NCBI RefSeq assembly: GCF_018219815.1
Contig: NZ_JADMKU010000003.1
Coordinates: forward strand, 1-64,000
Source: Thalassovita aquimarina
GTDB lineage: Bacteria > Pseudomonadota > Alphaproteobacteria > Rhodobacterales > Rhodobacteraceae
DNA length: 64,000 bases
Direction: 5' to 3'
Numbering within the stretch: position 1 is the stretch's first letter; each line of letters opens with the position of its first letter. Position numbers and translations under genes: made by a program. The notes beneath the pieces were generated by a model, which was given only the letters and a program-made list of their open reading frames with translations, made no database searches and was not told the origin of the DNA. Of the stretch, positions 54,104-62,922 are shown in pieces.

Positions 54104-54739
54104 TCACTGCCCCGCCTGAGGGTTTTTGAACAGGTCGCGGGCGCTGCGCCAGACGCAGAAACAGGCGACGATGAAGAAGGCGGCGACGCAGATTTCGGCC
54201 ACGATATAGGTGGGCCAGAGCGGCAGGCCGAGAATCTGCGATTCCTGGCTGGTGCGGATGCGGTCGGCGGCCTGCGCGAAATCGCCCTGCAGCAATAGAT
54301 CGCCAAAGGGTTCCTTGGATCCGCGGGCCTTCTTGACGATCAGGAACCACTGCCGGGTCAGGATCAGATAGGCGATCGCCGCCAGCGCGATATCCGCGAC
54401 CAAGTTGAGAACCCGGTTCAGGTGCCGTCCGAAAACCGGTTCGAACAGATCGATCCTGATATGGCCGGACCGGATCATCACCCAGGGCAGCGCGGCGAAA
54501 AGCGCAAGCCCGACGCCATAGGTGACAAGCTCTTCCTCGCCAAGAATGGCATGCAGCCAGGGCAGGGCTTCGCCGACCGGGCCGGAACCGAACATGCCGT
54601 CCAGCAACCGCCGGACAAGTTTCAGAATGATGCTCAGGCAGGTGACGACGGTGGCAAAGACCAACCCCAGTCCCCCCAGCAGGGCCAGACCGGCCGCGAA
54701 GCGTGTTATCACCCGTTCGGTTCGTTCGAAGATTGTCAT
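54104..54739 (-). CDS. dctQ: TRAP transporter small permease (DctQ)
   Basis: This 211-residue membrane protein is the small permease. It is longer than most DctQ proteins (about 160-180), with an extra loop between the second and third membrane segments. It carries LGEEELVTYGVGLALFAALPWVMIRSGHIRIDLF in the DctQ core. The start at 54739 (MTIFERT) is preferred to 54790. It follows dctP by 69 bases. Confidence 0.9.
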   Translation of the reverse strand: MTIFERTERVITRFAAGLALLGGLGLVFATVVTCLSIILKLVRRLLDGMFGSGPVGEALPWLHAILGEEELVTYGVGLALFAALPWVMIRSGHIRIDLFEPVFGRHLNRVLNLVADIALAAIAYLILTRQWFLIVKKARGSKEPFGDLLLQGDFAQAADRIRTSQESQILGLPLWPTYIVAEICVAAFFIVACFCVWRSARDLFKNPQAGQ

Positions 54740-54808
54740 GAAGTCATCCAGCAGATAGGCGACCCGACCCGCGCAGGCGGGCCGGACCATCGTAGGGGTT
54801 CAGCGGAA

Positions 54809-55828
54809 TTACTGGTTTTCAGCAATCAGCGCCTTGGCTTGCTCGATGGCGGCCGCGCCGTCGAAGCCTTCCCCCTTGGCGCGTTCGATCCAGCGGTCAT
54901 AGACCGGCTTCGACGCTTCGATCCAGCGGGCAACTTCTGCCTCGTCAAGCTGGATGATGTTGTTGCCTTCCGCCTTGGAGCGGCCGAAAACGTCACCTTC
55001 GACCAGCGCGTTTGCCGCGAATTCCGACAGCGCCTTGCCGGTCTGTTCGTCAAGGATGGCGCGCAGATCATCGGGCAGGCCTTCGTAAACGTCCCAGTTC
55101 ATCGCCAGCACGAAGGTCGCGGTGTAAAGCGCGCGGTCACCGCTCATCTCGGTATGGTTCTTGACCAGTTCCTGCAACTTGATCGACGGGGCGACTTCCC
55201 ACGGGATCACCGCGCCGGAAATCACGCCCTTGGACAGGTTTTCCGGAATCTTCGGCAGCGGCATGCCCACCGGGGTCGCGCCCAGTTCACCAAGCAGATC
55301 GGTCACCAGGCGGGTCGGTCCGCGCAGTTCCTTGCCGGCCAGGTCTTCCAGCTTGTTGACCGGATCTTCGGTATGGACGACACCGGGGCCGTGAACCCAA
55401 CCGGCGAGGATCTTGGTTTCCTCGTATTCGCCATCCTGCAGATCGCTTTCGATCAGGTCGTAAAAGGCTTTCGAGGTCGCCACCGAATCCTGCATGATGA
55501 AGGGCAGTTCGAACACTTCGGTCTGGTTGAAACGGCCCGAGGTATACCCCGGCAGAGTCAGGGCGATGTCGACGGCACCGTCGACGGCCTGATCGTACAG
55601 GTCGCCCGGACGGCCACCCAGCGACATGCTGTCGAAGATTTCGATCTTGATGCGGCCATCGCTGGCCTTGGCAACGTTTTCAGCGAACGGCACCAGGAAT
55701 TTCGCGTGAAGCGGGGCTTTTTGGGACATGAAGTGATGAACGCTGAGAGTCACTTCCTGCGCCTGGGCAACGCTGGCAGCGCCGAGAACGGCAAGTGCCG
55801 CGAAGGATGTTTTCAGGAAACTTTTCAT
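54809..55828 (-). CDS. dctP: TRAP transporter solute-binding protein (DctP)
   Basis: This 339-residue periplasmic receptor has a 23-residue signal peptide ending SVAQAQ. The family region LAGKELRGPTRLVTDLLGELGATPVGMPLPKIPE includes the substrate-carboxylate arginine position. GGGAGGAACCC precedes the start at 55828. It leads the operon dctP-dctQ-dctM(-argE-like). None of the AT-N11-AT box pairs of region 1 is seen upstream, so it is under other control. Confidence 0.94.
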   Translation of the reverse strand: MKSFLKTSFAALAVLGAASVAQAQEVTLSVHHFMSQKAPLHAKFLVPFAENVAKASDGRIKIEIFDSMSLGGRPGDLYDQAVDGAVDIALTLPGYTSGRFNQTEVFELPFIMQDSVATSKAFYDLIESDLQDGEYEETKILAGWVHGPGVVHTEDPVNKLEDLAGKELRGPTRLVTDLLGELGATPVGMPLPKIPENLSKGVISGAVIPWEVAPSIKLQELVKNHTEMSGDRALYTATFVLAMNWDVYEGLPDDLRAILDEQTGKALSEFAANALVEGDVFGRSKAEGNNIIQLDEAEVARWIEASKPVYDRWIERAKGEGFDGAAAIEQAKALIAENQ

Positions 55829-56158
55829 GGGTTCCTCCCGATGATGAGAATCGGTTGGCTTCTATTTATCGGCAAGGAAGATGACCAATTTGAAACATGT
55901 CTGAACTATTTGTTTTGGCTATAGCTGCGTCATCTGGTCGTCACAGACGCCCTTGCCGCAACCTGTGGTGATGCGTTGCGGCGAGCAAGCAATCGGGCCA
56001 AGCACCCGCATTGGCTTCACATGGCCCAGCCTGCCACGGAATGCCCGACGGCATCCTTGCGGATCCTCATGAATTCCTCGAACGGTGCGCCCCGGCCGTT
56101 TCGCATCCTACGGGGTCGCCCCCGCCCACCTGCCGACCGATGGTCGCTTTCTACGACA
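55829..56158. other. Intergenic region between TRAP and monooxygenase genes
   Basis: These 330 bases upstream of dctP and downstream of the monooxygenase gene hold no supported gene. A long open frame on the plus strand that starts here is the antisense shadow of the monooxygenase. The first 80 bases are relatively AT-rich and should hold the dctP promoter. Confidence 0.5.
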
Positions 56159-58081
56159 TCAGCCGTTCCCGGCCGGCAGCATGACCCCATCGAAAAATTC
56201 GGACAGTTCCACGTAGCCATCCAGCGGAAGGACATGGGCGACATATTGGTCGGGACGCACCACGATCATGCAGCCCTGGTCGCGATCGATACCGCGCATG
56301 TCAAAGATGTCGCCCTGCCCCTTGTGATCGGTGCAGAAGACCTTTTCGTGGTCTTGCAGTCCGAGCTTGCCCTTCACGGGCTTCAGAAGCGACGGCATGT
56401 CCTCAGAGGCGAGGTTTTCGAAGGTCTGCTGAAACACCGCCCGCAGGTCGATCACCGCGTCGATATCTTCGCCTTCCCGGGTGCATCTCACCACCGGCGA
56501 ACTGGGATCGCTCTGCAGCCAGTCGGCCAGCTTGTGGATCGCCGATCCCGGGGACGAACTGTCGCCCTTGCCCGCGAAGGCATAGATCCGCCAGCGGCCA
56601 TCTGCGTCGGCGACATGACCCAACTGCATCTGCATTGCGTCCGCCACCCGCACCACCGGGGCCGAATGGAACCGGCGGCCGATTTCCTGCCCCCTGGCCA
56701 GTGCCTGATGGGTGGGCACGCCGATCAAGGCAGACGCTTCGTATTTCACGGCCAGACCGCCGGTGAATTCCAGGTTCTCGATGAACTGTTTCTGGAACCG
56801 CGGCATGCCCGACCCGTCGAGTTCGGATTCCCCCGGCGGTGCCGACATGATACGGGCCCATTCGTGATCGGTATCGACCAGCCGCTTGGCCTCGGCCCAG
56901 CGTTCGGCGGAATAGCTGCGCAACAGGCTTGCATCAGCCCGCCCCCGCAGCACATGCGCCAGCTTCCAGCCCAGGTTGAACGTGTCCTGCATCGACACGT
57001 TCATCCCCTGCCCCGCCTTCGGGCTGTGGGTGTGGCAGGCGTCGCCGGCGGTGAAGACGCGCGGATTGCGGTCCTCTCCCTCGGGCGCGTCGTCGAAGCG
57101 GTCGGTCATCCGGTGGCCGATTTCATAGATCGACCACCAGACCACTTCCTTCACGTCGATCGTGTAGGGCTTCATGATCCGGTTCGCCGCCTCGATCATG
57201 TGATCGGCGGTGAAGTTGCGGTTGCTCACGCGTTCGTCGGGGTTGAGCCTGTCGAGCTCTACATACATCCGGAACAGGTATCCGCCTTCACGCGGCAGGA
57301 TCAGGACGTTGCCCTCATGCGCCGAAGTGATCAGGCATTTCTGCCGCACGTCGGGGAAATCGGTGTTGGCCAGAATGTCCATCACGCCCCAGGCCTGATG
57401 CGCCGCGTCGCCATGCAACTCGCCGCCGATGGCCTTGCGTACATTCGACCGCGCCCCGTCGCAGCCCACCAAGTAGTTGGCCCGCACGGTCACGGTTTCC
57501 CCCGCATTCACGCCGGTGTTTTCCAGCGTCACGGTCACCGGGTAGTCGTCGGTCGTGGTGTCGACGCGCAGGTCCCGGACCGCCCAGCTGTAATCCGGTT
57601 CCAGCCGCGGCGGCGAGTTTTTCATCACGTCGAGGAACAGTTCATGCACCCGCGCCTGATTGATCAGCGTGTGTGGCATTTCCGAGGAATCGTCGGCCAC
57701 GTCCTGCACCCGGCCGATCCGCTTGATATGCGCGGGATTGTCCGGGTCGGGCGTCCAGAATGCGGTCTGGTTCACCCAGTAGCTTTCACGCTTGACGGTT
57801 TCGCCGAAGCCGAAGGCCTGGAACATCTCCATCGTGCGGGTGTTGACGCCGTCGGCCTGTCCCTTTTCGATCGGGCCCGGTTTAGGGTCGACGATCATGG
57901 TGTCGATTTCGGGGAATTGCGACAACTGCGCGGCAAGGCAAAGGCCCGCCGGGCCGCACCCGGCGATCAGCACGTCCACCTTTTCGGGCAGCGGGGCATG
58001 CGCGTCACGGTCGCGGCGGTTCGGCGCCGCGTTCTTGATGTCGGGATCACCGCCGCGAAAACCATCCACGTAAAATTGCAT
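56159..58081 (-). CDS. MobA-like 3-hydroxybenzoate 4-monooxygenase
   Basis: This 640-residue FAD monooxygenase most resembles, as I recall it, MobA of Comamonas, which hydroxylates 3-hydroxybenzoate to protocatechuate with NADPH and oxygen. The FAD motif is GCGPAG (residues 41-46), the DG motif GCDGARS (206-212), the GD motif GDACHTHSPKAGQGMN (346-361), and the C-terminal thioredoxin-like domain follows (about 440-640). Length agrees with MobA and its relative phenol 2-monooxygenase, and the regions QADGVNTRTME and SEMPHTLINQARVH match MobA closely. GGGAGGAAT precedes the start. No protocatechuate pathway genes are in the window. Phenol 2-monooxygenase is the main alternative. Confidence 0.85.
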   Translation of the reverse strand: MQFYVDGFRGGDPDIKNAAPNRRDRDAHAPLPEKVDVLIAGCGPAGLCLAAQLSQFPEIDTMIVDPKPGPIEKGQADGVNTRTMEMFQAFGFGETVKRESYWVNQTAFWTPDPDNPAHIKRIGRVQDVADDSSEMPHTLINQARVHELFLDVMKNSPPRLEPDYSWAVRDLRVDTTTDDYPVTVTLENTGVNAGETVTVRANYLVGCDGARSNVRKAIGGELHGDAAHQAWGVMDILANTDFPDVRQKCLITSAHEGNVLILPREGGYLFRMYVELDRLNPDERVSNRNFTADHMIEAANRIMKPYTIDVKEVVWWSIYEIGHRMTDRFDDAPEGEDRNPRVFTAGDACHTHSPKAGQGMNVSMQDTFNLGWKLAHVLRGRADASLLRSYSAERWAEAKRLVDTDHEWARIMSAPPGESELDGSGMPRFQKQFIENLEFTGGLAVKYEASALIGVPTHQALARGQEIGRRFHSAPVVRVADAMQMQLGHVADADGRWRIYAFAGKGDSSSPGSAIHKLADWLQSDPSSPVVRCTREGEDIDAVIDLRAVFQQTFENLASEDMPSLLKPVKGKLGLQDHEKVFCTDHKGQGDIFDMRGIDRDQGCMIVVRPDQYVAHVLPLDGYVELSEFFDGVMLPAGNG

Positions 58082-58394
58082 CGTAATTCCTCCCTGTCAC
58101 GCAGCCACAAGCATTGTTCAGATGCTGAATTGATACTTGCACTCATCACTTTTGGTCAAGATTTAATTAGTACACTATCTATAATAAGAAATAACATACT
58201 GTTTTCATGCCTCTTTCTCAGAGGGCAAGACAAACGAATACAGGGACAGGTGCGGCGCCGCGGGACGAACCGGGCGCCGACCAGGCAACGATGCATGTGC
58301 ACTTCACAGCTCAGGGCAGGCTTGTGCCCCGGTCACGTGCCATTGGCGGTGGCAGATCGGCCGTGCAAAATATCCTCGTGGACGAACGGCATCG
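58082..58394. promoter_or_regulatory. Upstream region of the monooxygenase gene
   Basis: No gene is supported in these 313 bases. The part 58130-58210 is unusually AT-rich for this window and directly upstream of the monooxygenase start, so it should contain its promoter. The regulator is probably encoded nearby (LysR at 59401) or elsewhere; no clear operator is seen. Confidence 0.45.
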
Positions 58395-58763
58395 CTAGCG
58401 AACCGTCCGAATTACCAGCCACGCAAAAACGAGCATATCGGCGAAAAGAACAATGGAACTGATCGCGGCAAGGGGTTCGGCCTGCGGTGTGCCCAGGTAG
58501 ATCAAGCCTATTCCGATGGCAATTGCGATCGATGCCGCCGCCCAGACCACTACTTGGAATCTTGCAAGACGGCTGCGATCCAGTTCCGTGTGAAACCGGT
58601 AGAACAGCCCCATGAGGAAAAGAGACACCCAGCCGAGCAGGTTCAGGTGCGCGTGGGCCGGCGCCGTGGCGTGATCGTGGCTGATCGCCATGGCGATCCC
58701 CCACCCCATCCCGGTAAGGGCAATCAGCGGAGCCAGCGTGAACGATATTCTGGATGCGGTCAT
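58395..58763 (-). CDS. Small four-helix membrane protein with histidine cluster
   Basis: This 122-residue protein has four predicted membrane helices. Between the first two it carries HDHATAPAHAHLNLLGWVSLFLMGLFYR; the HxHxNLLGW pattern is seen in small proteins related to heme-copper oxidase subunit I, but I would not assign a function. The start at 58763 has GGAGG eight bases upstream, better than the GTG at 58772. It begins 15 bases after the cupin gene ends and is likely co-transcribed with it. Confidence 0.75.
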   Translation of the reverse strand: MTASRISFTLAPLIALTGMGWGIAMAISHDHATAPAHAHLNLLGWVSLFLMGLFYRFHTELDRSRLARFQVVVWAAASIAIAIGIGLIYLGTPQAEPLAAISSIVLFADMLVFAWLVIRTVR

Positions 58764-58778
58764 CCTCTGCACCTCCGT

Positions 58779-59258
58779 TCAGACGGCCATGGCCAGCGGC
58801 GGACCGACGACCTCAATCGCGTTTGCACGGCAAGCCGCTTCGAGTTGCGCTCTTTGTTCAGGTGTCGGTTTCTCCTGACGGGGCGGCAGACCATCGTACT
58901 CTGCGGGTCGTCCGGCCGATCGGGCCATGGATTCGAATTCGCCCTCGGTGGTGACCGTCAGCATGCGCGCGCCGCCCGGGCTGGTCACCAGAAACGTATG
59001 CGCGATGCCCTTCGGTGCGACGAGAATGTCGCCGGGCCGGATCGTGACCATTTCGTCACCGACGAGGAATTCGATCTCTCCCTCGATCATGTAAAAGGTT
59101 TCATCCTCGTTGTGATGAATGTGGCGCGGCGGTGAAAACCCCTCGGGCAGCACCTGTTCCAACAGATAGACGCCGCCGGGAGGAGCGCCGTCCTGGCGGA
59201 AGCTGCGGAACAGCGCGCCGAGAATCCAGATGGCTTCGATTTCGCATGGCTTGGTCAT
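58779..59258 (-). CDS. Cupin domain protein
   Basis: This 159-residue protein is a single cupin barrel. The metal-binding motif 1 is HIHHNEDETFYMIEGEIEF (three His and a Glu) and motif 2 is PGDILVAPKGIAHTF. Such proteins include dioxygenases, isomerases and binding proteins; quercetinase-like cupins are similar. The start at 59258 has CAGGAGAAG in front; a frame extending to 59534 would run into the divergent LysR gene. It is divergent from the LysR gene and may be its target. Confidence 0.85.
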   Translation of the reverse strand: MTKPCEIEAIWILGALFRSFRQDGAPPGGVYLLEQVLPEGFSPPRHIHHNEDETFYMIEGEIEFLVGDEMVTIRPGDILVAPKGIAHTFLVTSPGGARMLTVTTEGEFESMARSAGRPAEYDGLPPRQEKPTPEQRAQLEAACRANAIEVVGPPLAMAV

Positions 59259-59400
59259 GATGTACTTCTCCTGTTGCGGCAGGCGCATATTCTGCGCCGC
59301 CGGGATCGTTTCATCCTGGTTTCGAAGGATCAGGGCTTGTTCTGCGCCCCGCATCCCATCCATACTTCTTCCTGTCTCACAGGCCGAATTCCGAATTTGT

Positions 59401-60375
59401 ATGGGGCCCATAACCGACGTGAATTTCGCGACTTTCGATCTCAACCTGCTTCGGGTCTTCGATGCTCTCATCCGGGAACGCAGCGTGACTCGCGCGGGTG
59501 AATTGATCGGACTGAGCCAGCCCGCGGTCAGCAATGCGTTGTCGCGGCTCCGCCATCATTTCGCCGATGAACTGTTCGTGCGACGCGGCAACGACATGGT
59601 GCCGACGCCGCGCGCGGAAGCCCTTGCGGTCAAGATTCAGAAGGCGCTTTCGGAAATCGAAAGCGCGGTGACCGATGAAAAGACCTTCCAGCCCGAAGAA
59701 TTGGAGCGCGTCTTCACCCTGAGCGGCGCTGACTTCTTCTCGGCCCTCGTGATGCCCCGGCTCCATTCGCGGGTCACCCGGATGGCGCCGCGCGTCACTC
59801 TTCGCATGATCGAAGGCGCAACGGGCGAGGTGGCAACGCTGCTGCGGGACAGCACGATCGACATGGCTCTCGAACGGGCCATGCCGATGCAGCAATCGGA
59901 CTGGGTATCAAGCGCGGCGCTGATGCAATCGCGCTTTCTGGTCGTCGCGGCGAAGGACCATCCCCGAATCCGCGAGGCCGGGATCGCCCCCGGTGATGCA
60001 TTGCCGCTCGATCTTTTCTGCGCACTGCCCCACGCCCTGCGTTCGGTCGATGGAAGCCTGGCGGGCATCGTCGACACGGCGTTGTCCAAGCTCGGGCGCA
60101 AGCGTCACGTTGCTCTGGCACTGCCGCATTTTCACGCGGTCGCCGTGGCCGCCTCGAAAAGCGAGCTGATCGCCACCCTGCCCGAGCAGACCGCCCAAGA
60201 CGCGGCTGGCATCTTGGGTCTTTCCGTCTATCGCCCGCCTGTCGAAGTGCCGCCACAAGAACTGCGGCTCTACTGGCATCGCAGGCACGACCGCTCAGCG
60301 GCTCACAGATGGCTTCGCGCGCAAATATTCGAAACAATCGAAAAGCTGCAGCCCGTCAAATCGCATGCGACCTGA
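59401..60375 (+). CDS. LysR-type transcriptional regulator
   Basis: This 324-residue LysR regulator has the helix-turn-helix at about residues 9-68 (FDLNLLRVFDALIRERSVTRAGELIG and QPAVSNALSRLRHHF) followed by the effector domain. Its style (NFATFDLNLLRVFDALI) is that of the NodD/PcpR-like group that often controls aromatic catabolism. The start at 59401 is chosen because it gives the canonical N-terminus. It is divergent from the cupin gene across 142 bases. Control of the cupin-membrane protein-monooxygenase set is inference. Confidence 0.9.
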   Translation: MGPITDVNFATFDLNLLRVFDALIRERSVTRAGELIGLSQPAVSNALSRLRHHFADELFVRRGNDMVPTPRAEALAVKIQKALSEIESAVTDEKTFQPEELERVFTLSGADFFSALVMPRLHSRVTRMAPRVTLRMIEGATGEVATLLRDSTIDMALERAMPMQQSDWVSSAALMQSRFLVVAAKDHPRIREAGIAPGDALPLDLFCALPHALRSVDGSLAGIVDTALSKLGRKRHVALALPHFHAVAVAASKSELIATLPEQTAQDAAGILGLSVYRPPVEVPPQELRLYWHRRHDRSAAHRWLRAQIFETIEKLQPVKSHAT

Positions 60376-60514
60376 CCGCGGCCCGGCATCGGCGCGATGC
60401 GAAAGGTCATAAGCGCCGCATCTGGATCAACGAATTGAAACAGCCCGCTTTGGGGCTGAAACCCGCCGTTGACCACCCCGGCACGGGCGGTCCGGCGGGT
60501 GTCGGATTTCCGCT

Positions 60515-61159
60515 TCAATCGTTATCCGTCAACCCGGCGCCGGCACCGGCAAGGCGCGACGCCTCGGTGGCGGGCGCGAAGGTGCGTTGGGCGAAGTCAC
60601 CCAGACGGCTCCAGGTATCGGCGTCCACATCGCGGTCGGCGGTGAAGGTCATGGCCGCCGGAATCGCCCGCGCGCGGCGGCAATACACGTGTTCGGCACT
60701 GCGCACGGTCAGCGCATCCCCCTCGGCGACGATGGCGCAACCGTCAGGCATCAGCGTCAGCGTGGCGCCCGTCCACCCGATTTCGATGGCCGCGCCCGTC
60801 TGACCAGCGACGCAGGCGGCGTAGGGTGCCAGCAGGAGCGGCAGCGAGGTGGCGGCAAGAGCGATCTCGCCACCCGCCGCCAGTTCCGAAGCGCGGTCGG
60901 CCAACGCAGCCCCGGCGATGAGCGGGCAAAGCCGGCCGGACGGAGCCTGCCAGGTGCCTTGATCCGATACCGGCGCGAGATCGGCATAGTCCCGGCCATC
61001 ATTGCGGGTCAGGACCTCGGCCAGCAACCGCGGCCCCGGCAGTCCGCGTTCGACCAGCCAGCGGGCGGCCTTGCCCGCTTCCTCGGCAATACCCCAGGGC
61101 AGGCCCGCGCCACGAGCCGCCCGTTTTCCGGTGACTTCGATCTCGTTCAACGAAAACAT
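60515..61159 (-). CDS. DUF3726-like protein of unknown function
   Basis: This 214-residue soluble protein looks like a DUF3726 family member: MFSLNEIEVTGKRAARGAGLPWGIAEEAGKAARWL at the start and LTRNDGRDYADL after it. I know no function for the family. There is no signal peptide or membrane segment. It begins three bases after the 565-residue protein stop, so the two are coupled and probably work together. With the BCCT transporter they form a three-gene unit. Confidence 0.75.
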   Translation of the reverse strand: MFSLNEIEVTGKRAARGAGLPWGIAEEAGKAARWLVERGLPGPRLLAEVLTRNDGRDYADLAPVSDQGTWQAPSGRLCPLIAGAALADRASELAAGGEIALAATSLPLLLAPYAACVAGQTGAAIEIGWTGATLTLMPDGCAIVAEGDALTVRSAEHVYCRRARAIPAAMTFTADRDVDADTWSRLGDFAQRTFAPATEASRLAGAGAGLTDND

Positions 61160-61162
61160 CGC

Positions 61163-62860
61163 TCAGACCTCGCTTTCATGGGGGTAGGACCAGTCGTCGG
61201 CATCGCAGGTGGCCAGTTCGTGCGGGAAGGGCGCGTCCTGGAACATCGTGATGCGCACCCACCGATCCGACCGCGGATCGAAATGGGTGGCGCCGAAAAA
61301 GGCCAGCTTGCAGCGCAGCAAGTCGATCGGCAGAAGCGCGGCCGAAATCGTGTTGTCGCGGATCTCGGCATAGGGGAAGCGCGCGGTGATCTGGGCCCGG
61401 CGGACAACGTGCCGGTGTTCTGGGTGGCGCAACAGAAAGGCCGCGACGGTGTTGCCGCCGGTCCAGGCCGTCAGATCGCCGAACATGCGGGCGGCATCAC
61501 GGCCCGGGGCCAGCGGCTGTTCGTAGGGTTCCACCGGTTCCTCGAAGCGTTCGCCGAGGCGAGGTTCGAGCTTTTCTTCCGAAGTGTACCAAACCCGCGC
61601 CCGGCTGTCGGACGACTGCCAGTCGATCTGGAGCGCCCAGCCATAGACATCTTCGACAATCTCGCGCAGGCGTTCGAGCGACATCGCGCCGTCAATGTGA
61701 AAGGCGCCGGCTTCGTCGGCACTCATCGCGGTGGCAAGGTCGTCGACCAGATCACCGTAGGGTTCCATCATCAGCGAAACCAACTGTTCCTGACCTTCGA
61801 CGGAAAGGGTTTCCTCGGCCCAGCGATAGAGCCGATCCCAGGGATCGAGGCCTTCAAGCGCGCCGGTGTCCACATGTTCCTCAAGACGCGCCAGATCGGC
61901 CCGAAGCCAGGACAGCTTCTCGATCTGGATCGGATGCTCCGATCGCCATTCGTCGGCATTGATCCGGGCACGGGCAAGCATCTGGCGGAATGATGCGGTC
62001 TCGTCGGCGCTGGCATGGGCCAGGCTGCGGACACGGGAAAGGGCCATTTCCCGCGCGGCGATCCAGTTGTTCAGCAGGACAGGGTGGTTGACGATGAACG
62101 GCGCCAGGCCAAGCCCGGTGGAGTTGCCGACACCAAAGCGGCGACGCAGGTCGGGATCGAGCGCCACGGCGGTATCGGGCGAGCGGGACCGGGCCATATG
62201 TTCAACCAGGTCGAGCGTATAGGCCCTGGTCAGGTAGACCGAAAGCATCTCGGCCATGAACGGGCCGGCGCATTCCGGGCGGCCCGCAATTGCCTCGCGG
62301 TCCGCTGCGCCCAGCTTGCCCGATCCATAGACGGCGGTGGTGCGCATCAGGTATCCGACGGCCTCGATCTGTTCGGGATCGGGCTGCTGGCCGGCGGCCA
62401 GCCGCGACACCACATGTTCAAACAGCCGGACCGAACGATTGGCCCGCGAAACAGAAACCTCGCTTTGGTTGACACGGCCCGCTTCCTGTTTCGGGACGTT
62501 CCGCGACAGACGTTCGATATCGTCTGCCGTAGGGACACCGTCGAACAGGGTGAAGGTGGAATCCCAGGCGTGGGCGATCACGCGATCCGAACGCTGGTCG
62601 GCCGGCAGGTCATGGGCGAAACAGACCAGCGAATAGGTGCGCTCCGGCCCCTTGGCGGAATAGACCGCGACGCCGACGCCTTTGTCGTCGATATCGAAGA
62701 CCGGGCGTTCGAAGCTCCAGTTCTCGGTCTTCATCCGGCGCATCAGGCTGCGCATGAAGGACAGGCGGCACTGGTGGGCCGATCCGAGACGGGCCAGGCG
62801 CATCACCACATCCGGTGACCGCAGCGGTACCTTGGGTGCGTCTTCGCGTTGGGCTTTCAT
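61163..62860 (-). CDS. Large protein of unknown function between BCCT transporter and DUF3726 genes
   Basis: I do not recognise this 565-residue soluble protein. It is rich in charged helices, with no membrane segment or signal peptide. Landmarks include TENWSFERPVFDIDDKGVGVAVYSAKGPERTYSLVCFAHDL, AWDSTFTLFDGVPT and NHPVLLNNWIAARE. The start at 62860 has GGGGAGGAAAGTC in front; the frame stays open further upstream but only as a shadow of the transporter gene. It follows the transporter by 62 bases and overlaps nothing. An enzyme acting on the transported compound is a reasonable guess, no more. Confidence 0.8.
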   Translation of the reverse strand: MKAQREDAPKVPLRSPDVVMRLARLGSAHQCRLSFMRSLMRRMKTENWSFERPVFDIDDKGVGVAVYSAKGPERTYSLVCFAHDLPADQRSDRVIAHAWDSTFTLFDGVPTADDIERLSRNVPKQEAGRVNQSEVSVSRANRSVRLFEHVVSRLAAGQQPDPEQIEAVGYLMRTTAVYGSGKLGAADREAIAGRPECAGPFMAEMLSVYLTRAYTLDLVEHMARSRSPDTAVALDPDLRRRFGVGNSTGLGLAPFIVNHPVLLNNWIAAREMALSRVRSLAHASADETASFRQMLARARINADEWRSEHPIQIEKLSWLRADLARLEEHVDTGALEGLDPWDRLYRWAEETLSVEGQEQLVSLMMEPYGDLVDDLATAMSADEAGAFHIDGAMSLERLREIVEDVYGWALQIDWQSSDSRARVWYTSEEKLEPRLGERFEEPVEPYEQPLAPGRDAARMFGDLTAWTGGNTVAAFLLRHPEHRHVVRRAQITARFPYAEIRDNTISAALLPIDLLRCKLAFFGATHFDPRSDRWVRITMFQDAPFPHELATCDADDWSYPHESEV

Positions 62861-62922
62861 GACTTTCCTCCCCGGTTTCGAGATCCGGGGCACGCAGGCA
62901 CGCGCCCCGGATGTGACGTTGA

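Noticed and set aside
52742-54298. Open frame of 518 codons on the plus strand
   Set aside because: Antisense to dctM, low-complexity His/Arg/Gln-rich translation, no ribosome site.
55976-58462. Open frame of 828 codons on the plus strand
   Set aside because: It is fully antisense to the well-supported MobA-like gene, shows the arginine/histidine-rich composition of high-GC shadow frames and has no family features.
59259-59400. AT-N11-AT pair in the second LysR/cupin divergent gap
   Set aside because: I looked for the same box pair and found no AT-N11-AT match with the 21-base period, so this regulator does not belong to the region 1 set.
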